From assembly GCA_034509425.1 (NCBI GenBank), contig JAVTVJ010001755.1:1-64000 (forward strand): a stretch of DNA of 64,000 nt, in the 5' to 3' direction. The translations under genes and the position numbers were made by a program. A model generated the notes under the pieces. That model ran no database searches and was not told the DNA's origin. It saw nothing but the letters and a program-made list of their open reading frames with translations. Source of the DNA: Eopsaltria australis. Lineage: Eukaryota > Chordata > Aves > Passeriformes > Petroicidae. Positions 23,197 to 36,230 of the stretch are shown in pieces (position 1 is the first letter of the stretch; each line of letters begins with the position of its first letter).

Positions 23197-24655
23197 ACTC
23201 TGTCAGTGGGCATCACTGAACTGAGAAGGAAACAGATCTCCAGTTTGGAGAAATAAAGCTTGGCAATTGTTACTAAATGTAGCAAGGAAAGCAATCAAGA
23301 TGAGACAGGTGAAAATTCATGGGAAGAACAATAAAAGAGGTTAAAACTGGAGCCAAAATGTAGGTTGAACATTATGCTTATTACTTAAAATTATTTTATA
23401 TGCAAATGTCTGGTAAATCATGAAGCAAATACTCCTTATTAATTCTGATGAATTCACCTATAATTTAATTAATAGTAATATTTTATACTAAAAGCTGTTT
23501 GCTTATTTTGGATCTGCAAGGGTGCAAACATAGTATATAATTAACATTAATTTTGTCACTTAAATGAAACAGTTTATCAAATAATTGGACTCTTACCACT
23601 GATCTGCCATGTATTTATGGTGTAGAGGCAAGAGGTAACTGTACTACACCTTGATGAATCAATAAAGTGGATTAACTGTTTTTGTGGGGTCGTGTGTGAA
23701 TTATGGGCTTCACTCCTTAATTAAACTCAAAATACTTGGTTAAGGCTCCAAAGGAGGCACAGTCCTGAGTGGCAGCTGGGAGAATGAAGCCTCAAAGAAA
23801 CCTAAAGAGGAGCACACCGTGATTTTATGAACGCCGATGTATGTGAGAGTGGAACACCAATCATACAGTTAAGAGGCAGTTTTTCCAAGATTCCTTTATA
23901 AAGAAACAAAGAAATTTGTGGATACAGGGAGTTTTATGCACATCCTTCCTATTGTATGCAATTTGACCATAAGCCAGACACTTTATCCCATAAATAAAAT
24001 GACCTAAGTGAGCCTGCTTTGAACTCTTCTCGCTGGTCAGTGTGGCTGGATGGTTGTTGTCTCCCCCAGAGCTGGGATGCCTCTCAACGTTGCTCCTCAA
24101 GCCAGAGAGACCTTTTGCTAATGACAGATCTTTGGATGAGCCCAGTGAGTTCTCCCTAAATTGCAACTGGAACTGCGCTCCAGGTGACTCTGCTTGAGCC
24201 TCAGAACAAAAGAGATGAGGAAAGGGAAATACATTTCAGTCTGCATCTCACCTGTTGTCACTGGGTGACTGAATAGCACTGGCCTGATGGAGAACTGCCT
24301 TCTTCAGTAGTTTTGGGGGTTTTTTTCTGCCTGAAAATGGTCCCAGAATTTTACAGCATGGGCCAGTTAATACCCAGTGCAACTGCCTTCTGAAATCATG
24401 GACATTTAAGCAACTGGGAAATCAGGTAACAAGCAAATGAAATATCTTGGAAATAACTCTTAGAACTGAACAGAAGATTCCAATTTCACTTTACAGGTGC
24501 ACACACGAATGAGAAAACAATTTATATCAATAGCATGCCAATAAATTTAAGGGCAGTACTGCAAAGAGCAGTCTGTAGGAGTCAAGCATCATGTATTTCA
24601 ACAAACTACCTGACTTTATTGAATAGGCATATTGGGAAGGTACCCCAAAAACTCC

Positions 24656-25172
24656 TGTAAGAAGTGAGACATAAGGAGTTTGCTCTTATGTTACAGTCCG
24701 CTCCCCATTGTCTCTTGGCCCCTTTCCCCTCCCCTCTTCCCATTGGCTCATGCTAATGTCAATCAGCTTTGTCTCCGCCCCCGTATAAACCAGACCTGTT
24801 TCCGGTGTCTGCCGACATTCGCTTCTGCCTCCGTTTCGGGAGGCACAATAGACTCCTTAGAACAGCACGTGGATGGACCCTCTGGTCTCTTTGTCTCCAA
24901 GGACGCATCCAGGTATGTAAGTGGCCCTCTGTTACCACCTACAGGGGTGGGCTTATATTTTTCGTAGGTGCTGTGCGAAGCACCGCCTGAGGGTCTCCAC
25001 GAGGAGCACTGCAGGGACCGGCGGGATGTAAGTCCACCAGGCCACGGCACACTGTGTCCCCCTTAGGATGAGATTACTTTCATGCTTTTAGTTACATTGT
25101 CTCATCATTTCTCGCTGTGCTGCATGCAGTATATTAAAGTTCATATTAGAAGCTCCGTAGGATTTTTGTGTT
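24656..25172 (+). promoter_or_regulatory. TATA/CCAAT/GC-box promoter-like block with splice donor, probable LTR or retroviral leader fragment
   Basis: An imperfect inverted repeat (24656-24695, TGTAA...TTACA ends with an inner CATAAGGAG/CTCTTATG stem) is followed by inverted CCAAT boxes (ATTGG at 24742; GTCAATCA near 24759), a GC box (CCGCCCC near 24776) and a good TATAAA at 24784-24789. About 120 bases on there is a donor-like CAG|GTATGT (24912/24913). Further on a perfect 6-bp stem (GGTGCT/AGCACC) with a 6-base loop lies near 24967-24984. This order of promoter, short exon-like stretch, donor and stem-loop resembles an LTR plus viral leader, and CpG density is higher than in the flanks. No matching LTR end or primer-binding site was found, so a host promoter is not excluded. 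Confidence 0.4.
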
Positions 25173-25750
25173 GTAGGCTGTGGCGGTGGTGCAGGTTACC
25201 CCAGAAGAAGAATTTCCAATGAGAAAGCCCTGGGGGGAGGAGGAGGGCTCCCCCGAGGTAGAGCAAACAATAGTTTAGCCCAGAAGAGGCTGGGCTCGAG
25301 ACAGGTTAATACCCCCAGGGCTCATTGGGAGCACACCTGCCATGCTGAGTTAGTCACCCCCAGTTTCCTAGAGAGTTCTCAGTTACTGGGTTGTTCATTG
25401 TATCACTCCCCTGTCTGTAACCCTCGCTCATCCCCCTTCTATCCCTGGTTCGCTCCCTGTCCCCTGCTCCTCCCCAGAACAATAAAAGATCGTGTCCCAG
25501 GGGAATCGGGGTCCTCCGATCCCCGGTGCCACAGAGTGCAGAACCTCGTGTCTGTGTCTCTTCATTCCTGGGTTGGAGGAACCCCCTGAGGTGTGGGAGA
25601 GTTCGCCTACCGAGCAGCTAGCAGGGAGCAAGGGCAAGAGTCGCTCAGCGACTGGGAACAAGGCTGGCCCCTGAGGACCCAAGTCGCATCCGCCTTTGCT
25701 AGTAGCCACCTCCACTCCACCGAGGAGGCAGGCGGACGGCCACAGTAGGC
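25173..25750 (+). mobile_element. Solo LTR with 6-bp target-site duplication (ERVK/alpha-like)
   Basis: The LTR body is 25179-25744 (566 bp), starting TGTGGC and ending GCCACA, a perfect 6-bp inverted repeat. The six bases GTAGGC flank it on both sides (25173-25178 and 25745-25750), the duplication length typical of alpha/beta-type (ERVK) retroviruses. AATAAA at 25481-25486 gives + orientation and is followed by a stem-loop built from GGGGAATCGG and CCGATCCCC (25500-25524). No internal viral genes are present, so it is the product of LTR-LTR recombination. It is inserted at the right edge of the promoter-like block. The exact family is unknown. Confidence 0.8.
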
Positions 25751-28700
25751 CTGTATGCTTGTTATATTCCTGGAAACATGAATCTTTGTCCTTTTGCAGC
25801 CATATGAAATACTGCCTCAGGTTTATCTTTGTCATGATGTCATGATCTTGAAATACCAAGGCCATGTATTCTTTACATGAACAATAAATAGTTCAACATC
25901 CTGAAAAGAAAACTACACCACCTTTTTTTTTGGGCTTAATTACGATAACAAAAAGTTGGCTGTGTTAAGAGCATGGGTTTTCTGAGCAAAGAGGAGAAAA
26001 ATATGGTTGGTTTGAGCCTCTCCTGAGTCCCTGGGAAACATCTCAATGATAAAAATCTAATGCATTTTTCTTTTCAAAAGGGTGTATGCTAATGCTTTTT
26101 TCCTCTCTTCCAGGGCTTCTGAGCAGCTGTATAGGTCTATGACAGATGAAGGCCTGTTTATCTTGCTGCTGCATTACTTGTCAAAGTAACTTAAAAAATA
26201 GATCGAAGACAAATAGGATAAGACTAAGTGGCTTAAAGTGATGTGATTTTTGAAAAGTGCTGCACTTGTAACAGCTCTTATGAAAACCTTCAAACATGCA
26301 TGTAATTATTTCTGTTTCCTGGAAAAAACTGAAAGTATACTTTCCTACATTTTTATAGCTTTCATATTTCTAATATGTAAAGTTTATTGGAAGTGAAGTA
26401 AAACAACTTTATTTTTTCTGGGATTTTTTTCCAGATACGTAGTGTAATTTTTTTTTTTTTAGTCTGCATTAGAGTTTTCTTTTGATTTTCTGATTAATTG
26501 ATTAGTGGAAGTTAGAAGTCTTTCCCTTACATCTACAATGAGAGGAAGACTCTGGAAGTATAGACACAACTGTGATGCAACACTTTTTTTTTTCTGCCCA
26601 GTCAGTGCAGAGAAGGTAGTATCTTCAGAAATGAATGTGGTCTGTGTGAGGAATTATAGCTGCTCCTGAAATTTCAGCCATGGTGCAGCTTAATATGATG
26701 TGAGTGGTGAGGCAGAAATTCATGAAAAGGCTGAGGAAAATACAGGTACCTAATGTGACATCTTTCAAGAGGGCTAATAAAAGTCAGTGGCATTCCTGCT
26801 GAGCTTAAAATTCAATGTTCCTTAAATCTAATAATCTTCAGGTTGTGAAGAATGTAGGAAAAATTGAAATTTCAGTTAGTATTATCCAGCAGTTTGTGGA
26901 ATTGTCTACAAGCTTAACTTGCATTTCATTTAAAATACTGAGGCTATATGAATGTTTATCCTGCTAACTGGTGCTGATTTAAAATTCATTCTGCTGTGTG
27001 CTTGGTGCTTCACCAAAAATGGCTGGACACGTCCCAGCAAGTTTACAGAGAAATCAATGGGACAAAAGTGTTGGGGGGAATATTGTTTTTTACAAGTGTG
27101 AAATTATGCCCCGGAATGATAAGACTGCTTTCTTAAGTTTTAGAAATCTCTCTCTCAGAGTTAATTCACACATTCCCACGTGGGAGTTTACAGGTCTGAA
27201 CTCCATTGTAATGCTTGGAACTCTTTCTCCTTAGCCCACCATATTAAAATTTGGTTGAAGAAATGAAAAAAGTAATTCCTTAAACCAAGATAAATTTCCC
27301 TTTGGGACCATTTTACTGTGTGTAACCTACCAGGTTTCATGTCTTTCAGAGAATTTATCTAAATAAAGAAGCCTGGACTTTAGAAAAGTGAAGCATTTTG
27401 TCATCCCATGAAACTTACAGAAATCAGAGTCCAAAAATGGTCCTAAAACATTCATAAAATTATTGCAGAACATAAAATTAGATGAAAAACAGAGGCAAGA
27501 GAATGAAGGATGATGAGGATGTAAGAAGAAAAACTTGTTTGTGATTATGTTGATACACATACATTGATGGTGCAAGGCCTGTTAGCTTAATGATAGTAGT
27601 GGGTTGTTCCCCTAGAATTTCTGAATCCAGAGAAAAATATGTCTCATGGGAATGTTGGGCTGAAACTGCGCTGCAGACCTGGAATGTACAACCACTTTTT
27701 ACTGGGATAGGTTCCTTGTAATGTTTGTTTGAAAGGAAGTTTTAATTTGACTTGTCTCCAGGGTTTTTGCACACAAAGCAGCACTGTGATCACCACTGCC
27801 TTTCAGAGAAAGCTCCTCCAGAAGCCAGGTAAATGTTTTGAAAAAAGAATGTGTTATCATGCCATTGTTGGAAAAGATGTTAAATTTCAAAATCTACTAG
27901 GGATTTCTTTTTTCTGGTGGGGAGGTTGGTTTGGTTTGGTTTTTTAGTTCAGTTTGGGTTTTTTTGCTTGGTGTTGCTGGTTTTAATTTTTATTATTTAT
28001 TTGTTTTTCCCAAATAAACTTTTAGTGAAAATAAGGATATTTCAAACAATTTTAATATTTTGGTTTGTTTGGTTCTGTATTTTTTAAAATTATTGTTTCT
28101 TTGTGAAAAACACTGCCTGGCTGATTCTTTCCAGAAGGTGATTTATTACAGAGTAGAACTTAAGTGTTTCTGCAAGTACATGACTGATTGTTTTCTTCTC
28201 CAACTCATGTGCTGTAACAACAAGTTTAATGATGCCATTTAATTTAGGGTTACTGCGCTACACAAGTTTAACAAGCCCATTTAGTTGTAGCAGGGAGAAC
28301 ATTGCTTTCATCAGATCTCTAAAATAGAGATTGTGTCAAAGAACTGTAATTAATCTCTGTCATTGGTTCTGGATCATCAAAAGCATACTCTAGGTCTGTG
28401 CAATCCAAAGGAAATCTAGTTTCAGGTTACTGAGGTCAGCTAAAATTAATCTTATTCCGAATCTTTGTTAACACCAGGAAATCTCAGTTTATTCCATAAT
28501 GAAAAGTTACATTTAAATTTTTAGGAAAATCTGATCCATCCCATTTGGGTTTTCTTGTTTTGGTTTGTTTGTTTGTTTTCTTCTTGCTGTTTTATATACT
28601 TCTTTTTAAAGCAGCCATGTAAGGGAAGTGTCTGTTCTGTGGAGGTTTGGATACTGGAAGTGGTTAGTTCAACCCTTCCTTTATACTGTTCCCATGAACA

Positions 28701-31700
28701 TAATGGGTTGTCTAGAATGAAAGTAACCCTCATTTTGTTCTCAAGATTTACCTGAGGGCACACGTCATTCAAAAGTGGCCAACATTAAACAGGTTTGTAT
28801 ATTGATTGCTGCACCACTTACATTTAAATAATCATTACATTTTAGTTGCATCTTTAAATCATAACCTCAAGATGTATTTATAGAATATACATTTAGAAGA
28901 TGTATAATATACACTTATCATGGCCTACATGAATTACAGTTACTCATAGTTCATATGTTAAAAAATGTAATCTTGTCAATCAGAAGAGGTTTTAATATGA
29001 AGCAAATGTCAGATTTGCACATTTTGGTGTTCTGACTTACAAAACAGATTATCTCTAACAGCAGATCTGTGTAAATTACTTTGACAGGACATTTCTATAG
29101 CTGTAATGTTGCTTTTGTGTACTTTGTTATTCACTCTAAACCTCCTACTTGCTAGCTAAGAAGCTTTTGTGACAACATCCTTTGCTCTTAGAAGATAAAC
29201 TTGTGTTCTGATATTTAAAGTAGAATAAGTATAAAACAGACGTTTGCACAACATACAGCTTCCTGAGAATCACCTTTTATCTGTTTTCCATAAAATCTAT
29301 TCCTGTGCAAATGCACCTGTAGAATGTCTGTGCAAAATGTATCTCCAGATAAAAGGAAATCCCACATTTTCCAGATTTTTTTAAGTGTCTCTAAATGTGT
29401 CGTGATTTGGTGTGAGTGCATACTTCAAATACTGAAACTCTCACGGGCAAGGGGATTCTGAGGGGTGACCACTTGGACATCAATGTTGTGGACAACATCA
29501 ATGTGATACTTACTTACCCTTCCCACCCAATAAGTCTACCACATCATAAAACTTGTATTGCCAAAGTACAGATGCATCAATAATTGAATGCCAGTAAAGG
29601 AAAAGGGGGCTATAGTTTCAGTCATTACTATCAGAGTTGAGGGTGTTGTGTAAAAAAGCATCAATTATATATGTTTCTGTTCTATGTAGCTTGTGACAAT
29701 CATGGTTCTAAAATTGGAATTTCACAACTTTTATCAATATTGGCATTAAATAACTGAGCATAAAATTGAGTCACTGGTAACTGAAACCATGAAACCTGTA
29801 ATATTTCATGTTCTAGCAGTTTTTCCCTCTGGAATATATCTTGCCTGGTTGTGTTTGCTGTAACATAAAATACATTCTTCCCAAAATGCATATTTAGGGG
29901 GATTTAATAATTTAACTCCTTTTTTCCAGTTATATGCGTTTTGTTACTCTTGGGGTTAAAAATTTCTTCTTTGTTTCAATAAGAGCCCTTTTCATTAAAT
30001 TTTGTGGAAGCTGTTGAGCTTAAATGTTCTTCAGAATTGCAAATCATAGAAGTTTCAAGTGTCTTCTTGCCTGAAGATAGTGTATTAAAATGCATATGGG
30101 TTCTTCCCTGCCGTGTCCCCTCTTCTCTTAAAGAACATCATCTTGTATTTCATCTTGTGCACTTCAGTGTGAGGAAAGGTTACTGGACACCCGGCAACCA
30201 TTACCGGTATCACGCATTTTAAACATTTTGTTTATTCTGCTATGACATGCAGTTTGCCTGAATTTTCAGAATTTCTCCAGTTGGACTGTTGCCTCACACA
30301 GTCACTTAGAAAAGTTGGTATGATCTGCCTTTATTAGAAATCTGTGTCTCTTTGTAGCAAACTTTTTGGGAAATACATCATCTAAAAAGCAACATGAGTA
30401 AGTTTGGATTTACCTTGTCAGTGCCAGTGGAGAATAAAATCAGCATGACCCTATTTGTGTTTATCTGTGTCCCCATGGCATCGTTGAAATTAAACAACAT
30501 TCAGATGTATACAAGCAGAGCATAGTGAGAAACAGGCAAACAGCAAAATGACAGTGTTGTGTTTTATCAATACTCAGTGGTGTACGCAGATGCTACACTC
30601 TTTTCATTGTTTACTTTGCTCGTTATTTTGCTGCCCTCATACCCTTCAATTTAAACCCCTGATTTCTTCAGCAGGGAAATACCATGGTTATGGTATTTCC
30701 ATGGTTTTGGTTATTAATGGTCTGTGGTTTGAGCTTTTCTGTGCCTCTATTTCATCAAGGACTACAGTAGTCAGGCAAATGCATGCTTGCCTGTCACTTT
30801 TGTTTCATCATTGGGACCTTGATCTTTCTCTCTGTTTATCACATACACCTGTCCTCATTACAGTAGATTGGAGTCGGTGGTGCTGAAATCTGAATTTTTA
30901 TCTGTACCAGCTATCTTATATGCCAAGCTCACATCATAGCATTTGAGATCTCACTGTGTAAACTTGTGGGGTAAAAGAAACACTTGCATTATCCCAGTTT
31001 AATATTTCTATAAGCACCTGTAGAGAGATTTTCTTGTACTCCAGTGTACAGGCATTCTGAAGCAACAGACAAAGAAAACACCTCAAATGTAATTAAATGC
31101 TTATTCACCAGTAAATGACTCCTGAAGCTTAGCCATGTGGGGACAAAATGATCATCTGTGTAAAACTAATAGAAAATAGCCTATGTGTTCACCTTGAGGT
31201 GTTAATTTAATTTTGGTTTGTTTTTGGGGTTATTTTTTCAATTTCTTACGAAGATTTATTAACAGTCAGTCACTCTTGGTGCCGGACTCTGATAAGCTCT
31301 TGTCCACACTATAGTGAATTCAGATGATCACTGGAATAAATTGTGGTTTGATTTTCATTCTCTGAGGAGCTCAGTATTCTGTGGGAAGATTTACAGTGAA
31401 ATGGTTATGTAAGAAAATTTAGCAGTCTTTTGAATGCAGGGCTGAGTTCCACAGGGTGGTATTAAATTTGTGGGGTGAGCTGCAGAGGAAACCCTGTTTT
31501 TGGGCAAAGAAAGATAAGTTGTTTCGAATTATGGCATTGAGAAATTTCTTCTAATAATCAGGAATAGTGATGGAAAAGCTGGAGCTGTGTTTCTTAAAAT
31601 GCCTTTGGAATATGGTCTCTAAAAAATTGTCCACATCTCTTCTTGTTAGTCTGTTTCAGAGTCTCTTTGTACATTGACTCTGTTCTAACAACTAAAGGTA

Positions 31701-34700
31701 TCAGCAAAATTTTCTTATGTCCTCTGTGATGAAGCAAGGACTAAGATTGAGTACACTTGTTACATACAAAATTACAGATAAAAACCAATTTCCAAATACA
31801 AATAAGCATGTGGAGTAATGTCTCTGTGCCTTGTCAAGGATCTTTATAGTACTCATTAAATCATCTTTCTCTTTCAACTGTGTTGTAGTTATAAATAGGT
31901 TCACAATGAATTCTCAATTCTGCACACGTAAATCATGCCACATACCATTGTCTGATAGAGCTGAGCAAGGCACGCATGGCTGCTGAGGTGCTAAAATATC
32001 AGGCCAGGCAGTCAGCTGTATCTCTTAGCAGTAGCTGCTGTGTGTTACAGGCTAACAGGGAGACAATAAATAAAAAATTCAAAATTTCTCTGAAACCTGA
32101 AGCAATACCAAAGATGAGTAATAATTTACTTGACGTTTTAAATGCAAACAAGAGTGAAAAAAGAAATCTCAGTGAAGGGATAAAACTTGTAGACAAAAGG
32201 TATTTATTACTGACTGCTGTGTTTGCTCCTTCTTCAGATACCTGACTTTGATACTACATTTTTCCATTACTCTTCCATTACTTCTTTTAAGAAGATGAAG
32301 CTTTAAAGGAGGAATTCAGTATGTTTTATCACTAGAGAAGTAGTAGCTGGTGAGATTTACCTATCTGTGATTTAAGTTCCTTGTGGAAGGAAGAATGCTG
32401 GGATGGGGGGAAACCCCGTGTGCCTGGTGATCAATGCAGTTCAGTGCAGTTTGTCTCTCATAGTCAGAACACACACTCTTTCTACCTGCTCATTAACAAT
32501 ATGGACTGTTTTATATTAGCCTTCTCTTTAAAACTGAAATGAATCTACTGCTTAATAGAAAAGCTGTGGAGAGAACTTCTTTGGTGCAGTCCTTTTTGTT
32601 TGTTATGAGCTGCAAAACAAGAAGCCTCTGATACCCTTCCGTGAGATTTCTTTTCTTCCCTAACACTACAAAAATACACATGTGTAGCATGAATTAATGT
32701 TCCTTTAATGAGAAGGAAAAGGTAACTGACTGGAGTTTATTGAAAAATAATTTTCATTTCATTTGACTGCTGCCTTTTATGCTTTTTATGCTTTTTATTG
32801 TGTTTTAATTAACTATGACACGGAGATTTAGCTGGTAAAATTTATTCAGGTGAACAGCAGCATACAATGAAAATGGCAGAATTGAGACACAACGCATTTC
32901 TGTTTTTCCCCTCCCCCGAATTTCCCCTAACTATTGTGTTCTTCTATGAAACCATTATTAGGAAGAAAAAAATGAAGACAGAAGAAGTGAGCTTTTCCAT
33001 GACAAGAAAAATATTGTAGATTCTGCTGGCAGAGTAATTCACCAGCTCATTTCCATCAGCTTTTATTTCACGGCAATTGTAAAATAAACCACTTGTAGCG
33101 CATGCTGTTAATGTCTAGTCCCTGGGGTGTAACTGCTGTTACACAGTATGGGTCATGTGCTAGCTAAAGTGTGCATTAAAAAGGTAGAAATTAATAGTAG
33201 TAGACCTGATTCCGAGGTAAATGATATTCAGTGGGCAAGGTAATTCCCTTAATGGCTGTCACCAATAGATTGTCATGCACGTTTCTTTTTTATATTCCTG
33301 ATTTCCTCCATTTACAGAGGAAAAAGCAAAAACATCCAGTATCACAGCAAAGTCTAAAGAAAATTTATTCAGGACAAAGCCCGTGTGCTTGCTGTTATAT
33401 TCATCTGTCCTAAGTTTCCTTCTTCCCCGGCTCATCTTGTGCAACTGCAAAAATTTACCACTGGTGTTAATATGTCAGTATTATATTTCCTGTGGGGTTA
33501 GTTACATCACCTAGCTGCTTTTACCAGTCTCAAAAACTTTGGCATTATATTGCATGTCTATTCAGTGGCTCTCTAATAAAATATTTTGCAAGAAAGAATA
33601 TCAGAATTTTCTATAAAATAGTACACCTATAAAATAAGCAGTGAACCAGTTTCAAAACATACGGATTACAGAAACTTTATACTACTGAATTCTTATTCCA
33701 TTTTTTTACAGGAGTCCTCTAATTTTAAGGAACAATGAAGCCCTTGACGAGAAAAACTGCAAAGCAGGAAACAGAGACAAAAAAGTATGTCCACAAAGCC
33801 GTTTTTCTCATTACACATTTATAAATAAATTAAAGCTCAAATCTGGCTTTGGAGCACATTGAGAGTCTCGGTAGCACTTTGCATATCTTTGAGAATATTG
33901 TGGTCTCAGGGATTTGTGTTTTGTTATGAGAATATATTCAAACTTCCTTTCCCAAAGCATGAAACATCCAATCTTGTTCTTACTGAAGTGAGCAGAAAAA
34001 CAGGCATTGATTTCCATGTGGAAGAGAGAAGATTGGTCCCCAAATGAATTTACCACTTAATGCTAGCTTTATGTATTGTATTACAGGATAAAATGTTCTG
34101 AATAAAATAACTTTCCCCTTCTTGCCTACTGCACACCTCATGGTACTGCTGAGTTGCGTGTAAGGAAGGAGCGATAAAGAGGAATAATCAACTACTAGCC
34201 TACATTTACATTGAAAAAAGCAGACTGTTTCCCTCCTGAGGCAAAGGAGGCAGCAAGGAAAAATGTGTAGTTCTTAACTAGACTGTTTCAGCAGCTGCTC
34301 TCTCTCTCTCTCTGCAAGGAAGATTAAGTCATCATGAAACTTTACCTTCTATAAGGAGTGATTGTTAAAGAACAGTAGAGAATTTCAGATGGAAACCCCC
34401 GCAAAAAACAACCACTAAACCCTGAATTTAAAATCCCTTTTTTTTTTTTTTTGGCCTGGTCTGTAGTACAGTTTCATTGCCATGCCTTTCTACCAATTAT
34501 TAGTTTATTCTTGGTGCCTCCTTGATAAATAGATACGTTATGTGTAGTATTGTGCATTTGGGTTTTATTTTGTCTCATTCTGCACCAAAAATAAGGTACC
34601 TGGAAGGAAATAATGCTGATGTATTATATATTCTTTATTATTAGAAATACATTGTCCTCTCTCCTTTCTCTAGTGAATTATAATTGTTACAGAACTGCCT

Positions 34701-36062
34701 TTAAAAAAATTTCAAATAATGGAAATTTATCATTCTGTATCTTATCATCATAGCAGTATTCTTGTTATTTCTTAAATCCTACAGGAAAAGTATCTGGAAT
34801 ATTATTATTACATTAATCTACTGCTATTAAATACTTGTATAAAGAATAAATAGATAGGTTGAGACAAAAGGGATACTTTATATTCAGCAGAAGAATGTAT
34901 TAGTTAAAATTTCTTGAAGTGTTGAGTGTTTTCAGAAAGTTGCAGAAGGTCTGTAATTTTATTGTGTATGTGTTTGACTTCTGGCTGTAGTTTTTTAGTT
35001 GACTTGCTTTACTTAAACAGGTCTCACGCAACTCAACAGCTATGTTTTATAAATACAAAATGTTTGATTTCTCATCAGAAAATACTTTTGCCCTCTACAT
35101 CTATTTTGAGTAGTTTTTTTTCTTTAATATTCAGGCTCTGTTTCTGTGTGACTGGAGAAATGTCAATGTTTCTTGACCTGAGAGATGCCTTCTAAAACGA
35201 TTTGTCCTTTTAAGGCAATCGTGTAACTAAGAATTCACACAGCTGTTTTTGCAGGACTGTGTCAGACCAAGGTTATAGAAACTTGCTTGTGTTTGGATAT
35301 TGCATATATAAGTCTTTAAAAATCTTGATTATCATGAGTTTGCAGGTCAAACTGTGGTACTTCACTCCATTGTGCTGGTCTTTTCAAGTCAGAGTATAAG
35401 TAAAGAACCACAGTATGTGGGGAGCTCACTGGATGAGCTATGCAAATGAAATATATCTGCTTTCCGTCCACCAGTCTTTGTCTTGGCTTAAATGCTGAGT
35501 TGTATGAACAGCTGTAACCTCTTGCTAGTTGGATTGAATTTATTGTGAGTTCTACATGTTTGGCTTTTCATAGGAGTTAGAACTTCTAAAACAAATATTT
35601 TTTAGTGAAGTTGAGTATGTGGAGGACAGAAGAAAGCAAGGGTACTAAAATGTCACTTGGTGAGGTTTACTGTTGAAATCAAATACTTGAAAACTGTTTC
35701 TTCAGCACTATAGATATACTTTACCTAAAAACTCCCTTGGTACAAGGGCTCAGTATCAAGTTACTCGCACCATGGGTCTGAGGAGTCAACTGACACCAAT
35801 CCACAGGCAAAACATTCACCAGAGGAAGAGTTCAAAAAGCCAGTTGTGCCTTCCTCCTGTGGTATGATGCTTTCTAAGGTATCTCTCTACTTTAAGACAG
35901 AGTGGTTGCAAGATCAAACTGGTAGTGGAAGAGATTAAACGATACTTTCTGTTCTGATTGTTTTCTGTATTTCTAGCAACAGCATGCTTGAAATATTCAG
36001 ATCTCGTGTTATTTGTTTAAAGAATCTGAGCTGCCAGACCGGCTGATACGGTCCCACAGTCC
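25751..36062. other. Unique AT-rich sequence, no gene recognised
   Basis: About 10.3 kb without a supportable exon or named interspersed repeat. It holds T/G-rich tracts (about 27905-28080 and 28548-28582), a T-run at 26448-26460, a (CT)n run at 34298-34313 and a T-run at 34438-34452. The 112-codon frame at 30548-30886 (+) has no domain. The stretch 32740-33110 is complex and non-repetitive, with many homeobox-type TAAT words, and could be a conserved non-coding element, but that cannot be judged from one sequence. Confidence 0.65.
34298..34313. repeat. (CT)n microsatellite
   Basis: Eight uninterrupted CT units. Confidence 0.95.
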
Positions 36063-36230
36063 ATGGAGAATACAGAACATGGAGAAAAATATCACTATTA
36101 TGTATTTGGCATCCAAAAATTTATGGTATACTTCTTGTACTGTGCTGATGGAGAGTACAGAAAGTGGAGAAAAATATCACTATTATGTATTTGGCATCCA
36201 GAAATTTGGTATAGTTGTGGTACTGTGCAT
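36063..36230. repeat. 85-bp tandem duplication
   Basis: Unit 1 is 36063-36147 and unit 2 is 36148-36230. A 36-base stretch inside both, beginning tggagaaaaatatcactatt, is identical, while the unit ends differ at several places and by a small indel. A duplicated unit of this size is too long for simple slippage and the partial divergence shows it is not brand new. The duplication stays open in two forward frames, but there is no sign that it codes. Confidence 0.9.

Larger units (their letters stand above)
20166..24655. other. Unique AT-rich sequence, no gene recognised
   Basis: About 4.5 kb with no supportable exon. It contains a pair of neighbouring hairpins (22288-22384), a 19-bp direct duplication (23155-23196) and an AATAAA near 23651. 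The 106-codon minus-strand frame at 20227-20547 and the 101-codon one at 23861-24166 have no recognisable domain. The stretch at about 24000-24180 is richer in GC and CpG-poor; it may be a degraded repeat that I cannot name. Confidence 0.65.

Noticed and set aside
29478..29505. Repeated acatcaatgt with an overlapping ATGTTGT/ACAACAT inverted repeat
   Set aside because: Short and isolated; expected by chance at this scale.
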